From Fimenecus sp051881435 (GTDB taxonomy: Bacteria > Bacillota > Clostridia > Oscillospirales > Acutalibacteraceae): 64,000 nt of DNA. The stretch is from positions 13,652 to 77,651 of the forward strand of contig JBJEPW010000045.1 in assembly GCA_051881435.1 (NCBI GenBank). Direction: 5' to 3'. The translations under genes and the position numbers were made by a program. Below the pieces are notes generated by a model. That model did no database searches. It saw only the letters and a list, made by a program, of their open reading frames with translations, and was not told the origin of the DNA. How positions within the stretch are numbered: the stretch's first letter is position 1; each line of letters opens with the position of its first letter. This document shows positions 9,472 through 16,890 of the stretch, one piece after another.

Positions 9472-11190
9472 TTGAACGACATAAACTCTCTTTACGATAA
9501 ATGGATACAATCCGCTGTCGCCGATAAGGATTTGATTCCCGAGCTTGAAAGCATAAAAGGGGATAATGACGCTATACTTGACCGTTTCTATAAAAATCTT
9601 GAATTCGGCACGGCAGGACTTCGCGGTGTTATAGGCGCAGGCACAAACCGTATGAATGTTTATACGGTTAATCAGGCTACTCAGGGACTTGCCGATTATC
9701 TTAACGCTAATTTTGAAAATCCCTCTGTTGCCGTGGCGTACGATTCAAGAATTAAGTCCGAGGATTTTGCAAAAAGTGCCGCAGGCGTCCTTGCGGCTAA
9801 CGGAATAAAGGTATATATATTCCCCGAGCTCGTTCCCACACCCATGCTCTCTTTTGCTGTAAGAAGACTTAACTGCTCCTCGGGTATTATTATCACCGCA
9901 AGCCACAACCCGTCAAAGTATAACGGATATAAGTGCTATGACCCCAACGGCTATCAGATGACCGATGAGGCCGCCGCAAAAACATATGAGTACATTCAGA
10001 AAATTGATATGTTTAACGGCGTAAAAACAATGGAGTTTGACGAGGCTTTGGCAGAGGATATGGTGGATTTCATTGAGGATTGGCTCCTCGATGAATTCTA
10101 TAAGAAAGTGCTTTCCTGCCGCGTTAATCCCGAAGCAATTAAAAAGGCAAACTTAAAGGTTATTTATACACCCCTGAACGGTACAGGCAATAAGCCCGTG
10201 CGCAAGGTGCTTAAAAAAGCGGGAGTAGGGGAAGTAACGGTAGTAAAAGAGCAGGAAAAGCCGGACGGCAATTTCCCCACATGCCCCTATCCCAACCCGG
10301 AAATCCGTCAGGCATTTGAGTGTGCAATAAAAGCCGCAGAGGGAACCGATGCCGATTTGCTCTTGGCAACAGATCCCGACTGTGACCGTGTAGGAATAGC
10401 CGTGCGTGACGGTGACGACTATGTGCTGATGACAGGTAATGAGGTAGGCGCAATGTTCTGCGAGTATTTGCTTCATTCCCTTAAAGAGCAGAATAAACTT
10501 CCGAAAAATCCCGTTGTTGTAAAAACAATTGTTACAACTCCCTTGGTTGAGGCAATAGCATCGTCATACGGCGCAGAAACAGCGGATTTGCTTACAGGCT
10601 TCAAATATATCGGTGAGCTTGTCACAAACCTTGAAAGAAAAGGCGAGGAGGAGCGCTTTATTGTGGGTATGGAGGAATCCTACGGTTATCTTCGCGGCAC
10701 TCATGCAAGAGATAAAGATGCAGTTGTTGCATCGCTCCTCATTTGCGAAATGGCGTCTTATTATAAGCTTAAAGGTATGTCCCTGAAACAGTTTATGGAC
10801 AGCATTTACGAAAAATACGGCATGTATCTTAATACCGTTTTGAACTTTGCTTTTGAGGGCGCCAGCGGAATGCAGAAAATGAGCGATATGATGACTTCAT
10901 TAAGAGAGAATCCCCCCAAAGCCATTGCGGGAAAAGATGTTGTTAAAACCGCCGATTACAAAACAAGCAAGGTGTTTGATATTGTAAATAACAAGGAAGA
11001 AACAATAGATCTGCCTAAATCAAATGTGCTTTCGTATTATTTATCTGACGGCAGTAAGCTGATTGTTCGTCCCTCAGGCACCGAGCCTAAAATCAAAGCA
11101 TACATTACGGCTTACGGTACTTCCCGTGAAGATTCCGAGAAAAAATCAGAGGAGCTCGCCGGAGCGGTTTCCGAGCTTTTAGGAGTGTAA
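9472..11190 (+). CDS. pgcA: Phosphoglucomutase / phosphomannomutase (PgcA-like)
   Basis: A 572-residue alpha-D-phosphohexomutase converting glucose-6-phosphate and glucose-1-phosphate, the entry to UDP-glucose and cell-surface glycans. All four signature loops are present: catalytic TASHNPSKYNGYK near residue 143, metal-binding DPDCDR near 302, sugar-binding GFKYIGEL and EESYGY near 380-400, and phosphate-binding RPSGTEPKIKAY near 535. The length fits the long Firmicute PgcA type. It starts with TTG, with GGAGG at 9460-9464. A very short membrane ORF follows immediately. Confidence 0.96.
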   Translation: MNDINSLYDKWIQSAVADKDLIPELESIKGDNDAILDRFYKNLEFGTAGLRGVIGAGTNRMNVYTVNQATQGLADYLNANFENPSVAVAYDSRIKSEDFAKSAAGVLAANGIKVYIFPELVPTPMLSFAVRRLNCSSGIIITASHNPSKYNGYKCYDPNGYQMTDEAAAKTYEYIQKIDMFNGVKTMEFDEALAEDMVDFIEDWLLDEFYKKVLSCRVNPEAIKKANLKVIYTPLNGTGNKPVRKVLKKAGVGEVTVVKEQEKPDGNFPTCPYPNPEIRQAFECAIKAAEGTDADLLLATDPDCDRVGIAVRDGDDYVLMTGNEVGAMFCEYLLHSLKEQNKLPKNPVVVKTIVTTPLVEAIASSYGAETADLLTGFKYIGELVTNLERKGEEERFIVGMEESYGYLRGTHARDKDAVVASLLICEMASYYKLKGMSLKQFMDSIYEKYGMYLNTVLNFAFEGASGMQKMSDMMTSLRENPPKAIAGKDVVKTADYKTSKVFDIVNNKEETIDLPKSNVLSYYLSDGSKLIVRPSGTEPKIKAYITAYGTSREDSEKKSEELAGAVSELLGV

Positions 11191-11193
11191 AGT

Positions 11194-11292
11194 ATGGACA
11201 GAAATAAATTCGTAAAAGCCGTTGCCGTTTTTCTTGCCGTTATTATGATTTTAAGCACATCAACGGTTTTAATTCAAATTTTTATGCATTAA
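11194..11292 (+). CDS. Very small single-pass membrane protein (32 aa)
   Basis: An ATG at 11194 opens 32 codons: a basic N-terminus (MDRNKFVK) followed by a 22-residue hydrophobic helix (AVAVFLAVIMILSTSTVLIQIF). AGGAG lies 8 bases upstream, overlapping the end of pgcA, and a strong terminator follows 6 bases after the stop. That setting makes translation likely. No family recognised; it resembles the small hydrophobic proteins that Clostridia often place at operon ends. Confidence 0.6.
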   Translation: MDRNKFVKAVAVFLAVIMILSTSTVLIQIFMH

Positions 11293-11298
11293 CAGATT

Positions 11299-11338
11299 AT
11301 CAGACTGCGATTTTTGACGATTGCAGTCTGATTTTTTT
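11299..11338 (+). terminator. Intrinsic terminator after pgcA and the small ORF
   Basis: ATCAGACTGC (11299-11308) pairs with GCAGTCTGAT (11323-11332), then seven T. Confidence 0.93.
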
Positions 11339-11388
11339 GCAATTGCAATTAAAATATCAATTTTATGAATTTTATACAAATTATTTTG

Positions 11389-11416
11389 TTGACAATTATT
11401 TTTTTTGTGATATAAT
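11389..11416 (+). promoter_or_regulatory. Strong promoter of the sigma factor gene (extended -10)
   Basis: TTGACA at 11389-11394 and TATAAT at 11411-11416, 16-base spacer, with TGA directly before the -10. Both boxes are consensus. Confidence 0.85.
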
Positions 11417-11478
11417 TTGAATATATTTCAGTAGGTTGCGATTAGTTTTTGAAGATTTGTTTGTTTTGAGGTGTAATT

Positions 11479-12042
11479 TTGAATACGGATATTAACGATA
11501 ATATCTTTGTTGCCCGCGCAAAAGCAGGCGACAGCGAGGCACTTACCGTGCTCATTAACCGTTATTCGGATTCCGTTCTCAAAAAAGCAAATTCCTTTAA
11601 AGGGTTGAGCGGCCTTGAAAGCGACGATTTATATCAGGAGGGTATGCTGGGGCTTCTTGCCGCCGTGTATTCCTTTGATGAATCACGTGATGTCTTGTTT
11701 TCTACATATGTTTCTACTCTGGCGTCAAGAAAAATGCTTTCCGCTTTGAAAAAAGCGAACAGTAAAAATAATCTTCCCATGCGCTCTTATGTTCCCCTTG
11801 AAGATGAAACCAATCTTTTATCGGGTGCACCCACTCCGGAGGATTTGCTTATTTTTAATGAAGAGCTTGATACAATAAACAGCTTTGTGGAGAATAATTT
11901 ATCAAAAACAGAGCGAAAGGTATTTAAACTGAATTTGCTCGGTTTATCTTACAGTGAGATTGCGGAAATTCTTGATTGCAGCGTAAAGTCGGTGGATAAC
12001 ACCTTGCAACGCATCAGAAAGAAAATCCGTAATATCAAATAA
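11479..12042 (+). CDS. RNA polymerase sigma factor, sigma-70 family (SigH-like)
   Basis: A 187-residue sigma factor with region 2 (DLYQEGMLGLLAAVYSFDES, core and -10 binding, near residues 52-72) and region 4 (TERKVFKLNLLGLSYSEIAE, helix-turn-helix, near residues 143-170), and no full region 3. That layout fits SigH/Spo0H-like or ECF-like factors; the wording of region 2 favours SigH, the early sporulation sigma factor, but sequence alone does not settle it. It starts with TTG with GAGGTG 6-7 bases upstream. It has a consensus promoter and no anti-sigma gene alongside. The nearby sporulation genes fit the SigH reading. Confidence 0.85.
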   Translation: MNTDINDNIFVARAKAGDSEALTVLINRYSDSVLKKANSFKGLSGLESDDLYQEGMLGLLAAVYSFDESRDVLFSTYVSTLASRKMLSALKKANSKNNLPMRSYVPLEDETNLLSGAPTPEDLLIFNEELDTINSFVENNLSKTERKVFKLNLLGLSYSEIAEILDCSVKSVDNTLQRIRKKIRNIK

Positions 12043-12061
12043 ATGCCCTTTATTTAAGAGG

Positions 12062-12095
12062 TTCATTGTTCCAATGAATGCGGTGCAAATCCGCA
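12062..12095 (+). promoter_or_regulatory. Two abutting hairpins in the leader of the zinc-ribbon gene, one with a T-loop-like loop
   Basis: TTCATTG TTC CAATGAA (12062-12078, 7-bp stem) is followed without a gap by TGCGG TGCAAAT CCGCA (12079-12095, 5-bp stem, 7-base loop). The second has the dimensions and near-sequence of a tRNA T arm. The pair sits between the sigma gene and the start of the zinc-ribbon gene at 12127, so it is probably transcribed as a structured leader. The function is unknown. Confidence 0.5.
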
Positions 12096-12126
12096 TGGGG
12101 TAAAAAATTTCAAGCGAGGTAGCAAA

Positions 12127-12402
12127 ATGTACGAAGACAAAACACTTACCTGCAAAGAGTGCGGAAACGAATTCGTTTTCACAGCAGGTGAACAGGAATT
12201 TTATGCAGAAAAAGGATTTGTAAACGAGCCGAAGATGTGCAAAGAATGCCGCACAGCTCGTAAAAATGCAAGCCGAGGCGCAAGAGAGTATCATACTGCT
12301 GTTTGTGCTTCCTGCGGCGGTGAAGCAAAAATTCCTTTCGTTCCGAAAGATGACAGACCTGTTTATTGCAGCGATTGCTTTGCAAAAATGAAGGGCGAAT
12401 AA
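12127..12402 (+). CDS. Probable zinc-ribbon protein (zf-trcl type)
   Basis: A 91-residue protein with two cysteine modules. The first, TLTCKECGNEFVFTAGEQEF with MCKECR about 20 residues later, is the classic zf-trcl zinc ribbon; the second is CASCG ... CSDC with 17 residues between the pairs. The family is common in Firmicutes, with an expected nucleic-acid or translation-linked role that has not been shown. It is preceded by GAGGT, lies 84 bases after the sigma factor gene and ends at a strong terminator, so it may share that transcript. Confidence 0.85.
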   Translation: MYEDKTLTCKECGNEFVFTAGEQEFYAEKGFVNEPKMCKECRTARKNASRGAREYHTAVCASCGGEAKIPFVPKDDRPVYCSDCFAKMKGE

Positions 12403-12413
12403 TTTTTCAGATA

Positions 12414-12445
12414 AAAAAGCACGGAGCAATGCTTCGTGCTTTTTT
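12414..12445 (+). terminator. Intrinsic terminator after the zinc-ribbon gene
   Basis: AGCACGGAGC pairs with GCTTCGTGCT around a 3-base loop, followed by five T. Confidence 0.9.
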
Positions 12446-12502
12446 GTATATTTTTTACTTTCCGCGGAAAACTATTTTTGAGATTGAGCAGGAGGTAAAA
12501 TT

Positions 12503-12856
12503 ATGATATTTTTAAAAGCGTTTTTAGTGGGCGGTTTAATTTGTGTTGTGGGTCAACTGCTCATTGACTGCACAAAACTTACGCCGGCAAGAATACTGGT
12601 GCTTTTTGTAGTAATGGGAGTAGTTTTAGGCGGATTAGGATTATATCAGCCACTCGTTGACTGGGCAGGGGCAGGTGCAACGGTGCCCTTGACAGGTTTC
12701 GGAAATGCATTGGCGCAAGGCGTCAAAAAAGCGATTGAAGAAAAAGGTGCGCTGGGAATAATAACGGGACCTATGACAGCGGCTTCGGCAGGTATAACCG
12801 TTGCTCTTGTTTCGGGACTTATAACCTCATTTGTAACAAAACCAAGGTCAAAATAA
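12503..12856 (+). CDS. spoVAE: Stage V sporulation protein AE (SpoVAE family), standing alone
   Basis: A 117-residue membrane protein: FLKAFLVGGLICVVGQLLID at the N-terminus, TPARILVLFVVMGVVLGGLG in the middle, then the loop GATVPLTGFGNALAQG and a last helix region after GALGIITGPMTAASAGITVA. This is the SpoVAEb/SpoVAE family, part of the channel that moves calcium dipicolinate into spores. The start follows CAGGAGG. SpoVAC and SpoVAD, its usual partners, are not next to it, so either they are elsewhere or this copy is a detached paralogue. Confidence 0.92.
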   Translation: MIFLKAFLVGGLICVVGQLLIDCTKLTPARILVLFVVMGVVLGGLGLYQPLVDWAGAGATVPLTGFGNALAQGVKKAIEEKGALGIITGPMTAASAGITVALVSGLITSFVTKPRSK

Positions 12857-12860
12857 AAAA

Positions 12861-12893
12861 AGGACTGTTCTTATTTTAGAACAGTCCTAAATT
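12861..12893. terminator. Bidirectional terminator between spoVAE and the small minus-strand gene
   Basis: AGGACTGTTCT (12861-12871) pairs with AGAACAGTCCT (12878-12888); A/T-rich tracts flank both sides. Confidence 0.85.
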
Positions 12894-12906
12894 TTATATA
12901 AACAAA

Positions 12907-13086
12907 TTAAGCAACAGTTTCCGAAACAAAGCTGTCGTCACAGCAGGAGCAGGAAACATAATTTTCAGCGTCGTTTCCGATTACAACCTTTTTGCTGTCA
13001 ACATACTTTTTAACAATGATATAACCTGCAACCATAGCGCCGGCGATTGCGGCGAGAACTGCGATTACCTTCAATGCTTTTTTCAT
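12907..13086 (-). CDS. Small membrane protein with Cys-rich C-terminus (59 aa)
   Basis: A 59-residue protein: basic start, one hydrophobic helix (LKVIAVLAAIAGAMVAGYIIV), a Lys-rich segment (KKYVDSKK), then a polar tail ending SCSCCDDSFVSETVA. GGAGG lies before the ATG, and a strong promoter and a terminator bracket it, so it is a real gene. The CxCC tail could bind metal or form disulphides. Family not recognised; an alternative upstream in-frame ATG at 13149 overlaps the promoter and is rejected. Confidence 0.8.
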   Translation of the reverse strand: MKKALKVIAVLAAIAGAMVAGYIIVKKYVDSKKVVIGNDAENYVSCSCCDDSFVSETVA

Positions 13087-13120
13087 AAAATATACCTCCC
13101 GAAAAAATAATGTTATAGAT

Positions 13121-13149
13121 ATTATACATAAAAAACAACAAAAAGTCAA
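13121..13149 (-). promoter_or_regulatory. Promoter of the Cys-rich small membrane protein
   Basis: Minus strand TTGACT (13149-13144), 17-base spacer, TATAAT (13126-13121). Confidence 0.8.
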
Positions 13150-13171
13150 TGAATAGTTAAAAAAATGATAA

Positions 13172-13203
13172 AAAGAAAAATGCCGCAGACTTTCGTCAAC
13201 GGC
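13172..13203 (-). terminator. Terminator of rpsT
   Basis: On the minus strand GCCGttGAC, GAAA loop, GTCtgCGGC, then a T-rich tail. The stem has one wobble and one mismatch. Confidence 0.75.
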
Positions 13204-13221
13204 AAAGAACTGCGCACATAA

Positions 13222-13479
13222 TTACGCTTTGTTAAGCTTAGTAACGAGGGCGGACTTTTTACGGGCAGCGTTATTCTTGTGAAGAAGACCCTTGGCAGCA
13301 GCCTGATCAATCTTCTTAACAGCTACCTTTACAAGCTCATCTTTATCCGCAGCGTTAGCCTCAATAGCAGCGTTAGCCTTTTTGATGGCGGTTTTAAGTG
13401 CTGAATTGGTTGATTTGTTGCGCTGTGCCTTTGTCCTGTTAACGAGAACACGCTTTTTAGCTGATTTAATGTTTGGCAT
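13222..13479 (-). CDS. rpsT: 30S ribosomal protein S20
   Basis: An 85-residue, Lys/Ala-rich helical protein beginning MPNIKSAKKRVLVN, with the three-helix S20 pattern (KTAIKKANAAIEAN, KKIDQAAAKGLLHKNNAAR). It binds the 5' domain and helix 44 region of 16S rRNA early in assembly. AAGGAGGTG precedes the ATG. Single-gene transcript with its own promoter and terminator, next to gpr in divergent orientation, an arrangement familiar from other Firmicutes. Confidence 0.97.
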   Translation of the reverse strand: MPNIKSAKKRVLVNRTKAQRNKSTNSALKTAIKKANAAIEANAADKDELVKVAVKKIDQAAAKGLLHKNNAARKKSALVTKLNKA

Positions 13480-13510
13480 GTGTCACACCTCCTTCGCATT
13501 ACAGATACAT

Positions 13511-13539
13511 ATATTATCACGGAATTTAATAAAAATCAA
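13511..13539 (-). promoter_or_regulatory. Promoter of rpsT
   Basis: Minus strand TTGATT (13539-13534), 17-base spacer, TAATAT (13516-13511). Confidence 0.75.
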
Positions 13540-13615
13540 GTTTTTTTTACAAAATGACTATTATTTTTTCTCCTGACAATAATATAAATGATATTTTAAA
13601 AGAAAGAGGAAAAAT

Positions 13616-14485
13616 ATGAATTGCAGAACTGATTTGGCGCTGGAAAGGCAAGAATTATTAAAGGAGGGTGAACACAGCGGCGTAAAGGTGAAAAAATGGG
13701 AAATAGAAAACGCCTGTGTAACACAAATTGAGATAACGGATAAAAGCGGCGAAGAGGCTATCGGAAAACCTATGGGAAAATATATAACCGTTGATTTGCC
13801 TGAATTTTCCCACGAGAGTGAACTGCTTGACGGCAGGCTGACTGCTTTAACAGAAACCGTAAAAGAATTGCTTCCCACAGGGGCAAAAAATGTGCTTGTC
13901 GCAGGGCTTGGCAACGAAGGTATTACCCCTGATGCGTTAGGTCCTCTTTGCGCAAAGCAGATTTTTGCTACAAGACATATTGAAAAAAATACGGCGAAAG
14001 AATTGGGCTTACCCTCCTTAAATCCCGTAGCCGCCGTATCAACCGGAGTATTGGGGCAAACAGGTATTGAAACCTCCGAATATATTAAGGGGATTGCAGA
14101 ACTTGTTAAGCCTGATGCCGTAATAATCGTTGACGCTCTTGCTTCACGACGGCTTTCAAGGCTTGGAAAAACAGTACAGCTATCCGATACGGGTATAACA
14201 CCCGGTTCGGGCGTAGGCAACGCAAGGGCAAAAATAGATGAAGGTACCATCGGCGTTCCCGTTGTTGCAATAGGCGTTCCTACGGTTGTTGACGGCGCTA
14301 CGATTGTATATGACCTTACCGACGGTGAAAACAAAAACGAAAAAATTTCGCGGGAGGCAGGCGGTATGATGGTAACCCCGAGGGAAATAGACACGGTTAT
14401 AAGCCGTGCCGCAAAGCTTTTGGCATTAAGCATAAATTGTGCATTACAGCCCCATATAGAGCCGCAGATTTTTTTGTCGCTTTAA
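13616..14485 (+). CDS. gpr: Germination protease GPR
   Basis: A 289-residue spore endopeptidase that degrades small acid-soluble proteins on germination; a SASP gene lies at 22547. The N-terminus MNCRTDLALERQELL carries the propeptide and the RTDLA(L/V)E site where the zymogen processes itself. Core family motifs are NVLVAGLGNEGITPDALGP near residue 94 and IIVDALASRRLSRLG near 170, with TPGSGVGN after it. The atypical aspartic-type active site is expected from the family. AGAGGA lies upstream. It precedes spoIIP, the common Firmicute gene order. Expression late in the forespore (SigG) is family knowledge. Confidence 0.96.
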   Translation: MNCRTDLALERQELLKEGEHSGVKVKKWEIENACVTQIEITDKSGEEAIGKPMGKYITVDLPEFSHESELLDGRLTALTETVKELLPTGAKNVLVAGLGNEGITPDALGPLCAKQIFATRHIEKNTAKELGLPSLNPVAAVSTGVLGQTGIETSEYIKGIAELVKPDAVIIVDALASRRLSRLGKTVQLSDTGITPGSGVGNARAKIDEGTIGVPVVAIGVPTVVDGATIVYDLTDGENKNEKISREAGGMMVTPREIDTVISRAAKLLALSINCALQPHIEPQIFLSL

Positions 14486-14540
14486 AAGATACAAGGCGTT
14501 GTTATTTTCCTTGTTTATCAAACATATTATTTATAGATAA

Positions 14541-15683
14541 ATGAGGAAAAGAGATGATTTTTTGAGAAAAGGGACAAACATGGGCACTCCATATGTGTCA
14601 GGCTTTTGCAGAAATATTTTACCTGTAATAATAGCTCTTGTATTAGTGTTTTCAGGAGGCTTTCAGTCCACGGCGAACCGTATTCTTTATATAAGCTCTG
14701 CGCTAACATTCCCATTTGAGAGCATTTTCCTAAATTCATATCAAACACCGCAACAAGATATAGAAGAGGATTATGCGGGAATAGTGAGCACGGGGGATAC
14801 TGTGTCTGCCGCTTCGTATAAAATATCATCTGTTCCCGACGATATAAAGAAACTTACAGAAAATGCGGAAAAACAGTATGCCGACTCATCGAATGACGGA
14901 AAGATTCTTGAAGTTGATTACGGTGCGCAGAATGCAACCTCGGAGTACAACGGCATATATATCCGAAATACAACAAAAAGTCAAAGTGTTGATATTAAAA
15001 GTTATTTGCAAAAAAAGGTGTCCGCAAATATAAATAAAGACGAACCGTCTGTTTTGATATATCATACTCACGCCTGCGAAACCTATGAATTGCTTGACAG
15101 GGGCTTTTATACAAATTCAAGAAGCACAAGAAGCGAAAATCCTCAGGAAAATATGATTCGTATAGGAGAGGAAATTTGTCAAATTCTTACCGAAAACGGA
15201 TATAAAGTTATTCACGATAAAACAGTATATGATATACAGTACAACGGAGCATATGAGCGTTCAAGAGAGAATGTAAGTAAAACTTTAAAAGAGAACCCAT
15301 CAATACAAATTGTTCTCGATATTCACCGTGATTCAATATATCAAAAGGACGGCACCAGAATTAAGCCTGTATGCGTAATAAACGGTGAAAAAACAGCGCA
15401 GATAAAGGTTATCAGCGGATGTGAAGACGGTAATGTTACGGATTTCCCCAATTGGGAAAAAAATCTTGCTTTTGCTCTTGCCCTTCAACAAAAGCTTGTT
15501 GTACAAAACCCTGAGCTTATGCGGCCGCTTCTTTTTTGTGGGAGAAAATATAATATGGATTTAACAACATGCGCATTGCAGATTGAAATAGGCTCCGATG
15601 CAAATACGCTGACAGAGTCTGTATATGCCGCAAGGCTTTTTGCAATGTCTTTGTCCGATTTAATGAAAGATTATGAGGTATAA
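14541..15683 (+). CDS. spoIIP: Stage II sporulation protein P
   Basis: A membrane-anchored peptidoglycan hydrolase (amidase/endopeptidase) acting with SpoIID and SpoIIM in engulfment. An N-terminal helix (ILPVIIALVLVFSGGF) is followed by a linker and the SpoIIP catalytic domain: VLIYHTHACETY near residue 172, VLDIHRDS near 257, and LQIEIGSDANTL near 350. His and Glu zinc ligands are thereby in place. The start is uncertain: ATG 14541 has no good ribosome site, while ATG 14580 (removing 13 residues) is preceded by AAAAGGGA and may be the true start. It follows gpr by 55 bases, with a weak ACAAGG/CCTTGT hairpin between. Confidence 0.95.
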   Translation: MRKRDDFLRKGTNMGTPYVSGFCRNILPVIIALVLVFSGGFQSTANRILYISSALTFPFESIFLNSYQTPQQDIEEDYAGIVSTGDTVSAASYKISSVPDDIKKLTENAEKQYADSSNDGKILEVDYGAQNATSEYNGIYIRNTTKSQSVDIKSYLQKKVSANINKDEPSVLIYHTHACETYELLDRGFYTNSRSTRSENPQENMIRIGEEICQILTENGYKVIHDKTVYDIQYNGAYERSRENVSKTLKENPSIQIVLDIHRDSIYQKDGTRIKPVCVINGEKTAQIKVISGCEDGNVTDFPNWEKNLAFALALQQKLVVQNPELMRPLLFCGRKYNMDLTTCALQIEIGSDANTLTESVYAARLFAMSLSDLMKDYEV

Positions 15684-15684
15684 T

Positions 15685-15810
15685 ATGACGGAGCTTTCAA
15701 GAATAATAAAAGGCTACTTGGTTTCTGCAATACTTATAGTTTTAACAACAATAGTATTCTGCGGTATTTTTACGGCGCAAAATGAAACTCAAACAATGCT
15801 TTTCGGTTGA
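15685..15810 (+). CDS. Small membrane protein downstream of spoIIP (41 aa)
   Basis: An ATG 1 base after the spoIIP stop opens 41 codons: MTELSRIIKGYL, a 20-residue hydrophobic helix (VSAILIVLTTIVFCGIFTA), then a short polar tail ending in QTMLFG. Tight spacing to spoIIP suggests translational coupling, and a promoter for the next gene starts 7 bases after the stop. Family not recognised; a role alongside SpoIIP in sporulation is inference from position only. Confidence 0.6.
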   Translation: MTELSRIIKGYLVSAILIVLTTIVFCGIFTAQNETQTMLFG

Positions 15811-15816
15811 AAATTG

Positions 15817-15845
15817 TTGCAATAATGCTCCTTAAAGTGTATAAT
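15817..15845 (+). promoter_or_regulatory. Promoter of the yhaM-like gene
   Basis: TTGCAA (15817-15822), 17-base spacer, TATAAT (15840-15845). Confidence 0.75.
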
Positions 15846-15879
15846 TAAAGCAACATATACTGAAAGGATTTTGTTTGTA

Positions 15880-16845
15880 ATGAATTTTACCGAAATCGGA
15901 AATAACGGCCAGGTTGAAGGCTTTGCGGTGATAAAACAGTGCGATAAAAAAACCGCCAAAAACGGAAACGCTTATCTTGATATTGTCTTGTCCGACAAAA
16001 GCGGAGAAATATTCGCTAAATTGTGGGACTATAATGAAGTATCCCACGGCAAATATGAAAACGATATGTTTGTGAAAATAAGAGGTACTGTTTTAAAATA
16101 TAACGGTAACGACCAGTTACGCATTGAGAGAATACGCCCCGTTACGGAAAGTGATAATGTGAATGTGGCGGATTATGTAAAGTCTGCCGATTATGACGGC
16201 AACGAAATGTTTGATTCTCTCGTTTCAAAGGTCAGTGCTTTTCAGGACGAGGAACTTAAAAAAATTGTTTTATATCTGCTTGATTCAAATAAAGAAAAAA
16301 TACTTTTTTATCCCGCGGCTTACAGACTTCATCATGCTATAAGATGCGGTTTGCTGATGCATACTGCGTCAATAGTAAAACTGTGCGAAGGCGTGTGCCG
16401 TGTGTATCCCTTTGTCAACCGCGAGTTGCTTATTTCAGGTGCAATTCTTCACGATATAGCAAAAACTGTTGAGTTTGATGTGCGTGAAACAGGTCTTGCA
16501 TCAGGCTATACGGTGGAGGGGAATCTTATCGGTCACCTTGTAAAAGGCGCTATGATGGTTGAGGAAGCGGCAAAGAAGCTTTCAATCGACAGCGAAAAAT
16601 CAATGCTTTTACAGCACATGATTTTGTCTCATCACGGTGAGCCCGATTTCGGCGCCGCAGTAAGACCGCAGTTTTTGGAAGCAGAGCTTTTGTCGGAGCT
16701 TGACCTTATGGACGCCCGTGTTTATGAAATAATGAGCGCTGTTGAAGGCGTTGAAAAAGGTGAGTTTTCCCAGCGGCTTTGGGCGTTGGAGGATAGAAAG
16801 TTTTATAAATATAATGACGCAGAATTAAAGGTGGATATCTTATAA
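15880..16845 (+). CDS. yhaM: 3'-5' exoribonuclease YhaM family (OB fold plus HD domain)
   Basis: A 321-residue protein with an N-terminal OB-fold nucleic-acid-binding domain (KTAKNGNAYLDIVLSDKSG, residues 25-90) and a C-terminal HD metal-dependent domain: HHAIRCGLLMHT near residue 150, GAILHDIAKT near 188 (the His-Asp pair) and LSHHGEPDFGA near 247. This order defines the YhaM/CBF1 group of 3'-5' nucleases. Typical family length. GAAAGGA precedes the ATG at 15880. A monocistronic unit between a clear promoter and terminator. Confidence 0.93.
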   Translation: MNFTEIGNNGQVEGFAVIKQCDKKTAKNGNAYLDIVLSDKSGEIFAKLWDYNEVSHGKYENDMFVKIRGTVLKYNGNDQLRIERIRPVTESDNVNVADYVKSADYDGNEMFDSLVSKVSAFQDEELKKIVLYLLDSNKEKILFYPAAYRLHHAIRCGLLMHTASIVKLCEGVCRVYPFVNRELLISGAILHDIAKTVEFDVRETGLASGYTVEGNLIGHLVKGAMMVEEAAKKLSIDSEKSMLLQHMILSHHGEPDFGAAVRPQFLEAELLSELDLMDARVYEIMSAVEGVEKGEFSQRLWALEDRKFYKYNDAELKVDIL

Positions 16846-16850
16846 TATAC

Positions 16851-16890
16851 TCCACAGACGGAATAAGGTGTTCGTCTGTGGATTTTTTTT
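16851..16890 (+). terminator. Intrinsic terminator after the yhaM-like gene
   Basis: TCCACAGACG (16851-16860) pairs perfectly with CGTCTGTGGA (16873-16882), then eight T. Confidence 0.95.

Noticed and set aside
12079..12100. Partial cobalamin riboswitch (GGTGCAAATCC resembles its conserved core)
   Set aside because: The rest of the aptamer, including the B12 box and upstream stems, is missing, and the downstream gene is a zinc-ribbon protein rather than a cobalamin gene.
13561..14433. 290-codon open frame on the minus strand opposite gpr
   Set aside because: It mirrors the gpr gene; its product is low-complexity Ser/Pro/Thr-rich with no family pattern, while gpr has clear motifs.
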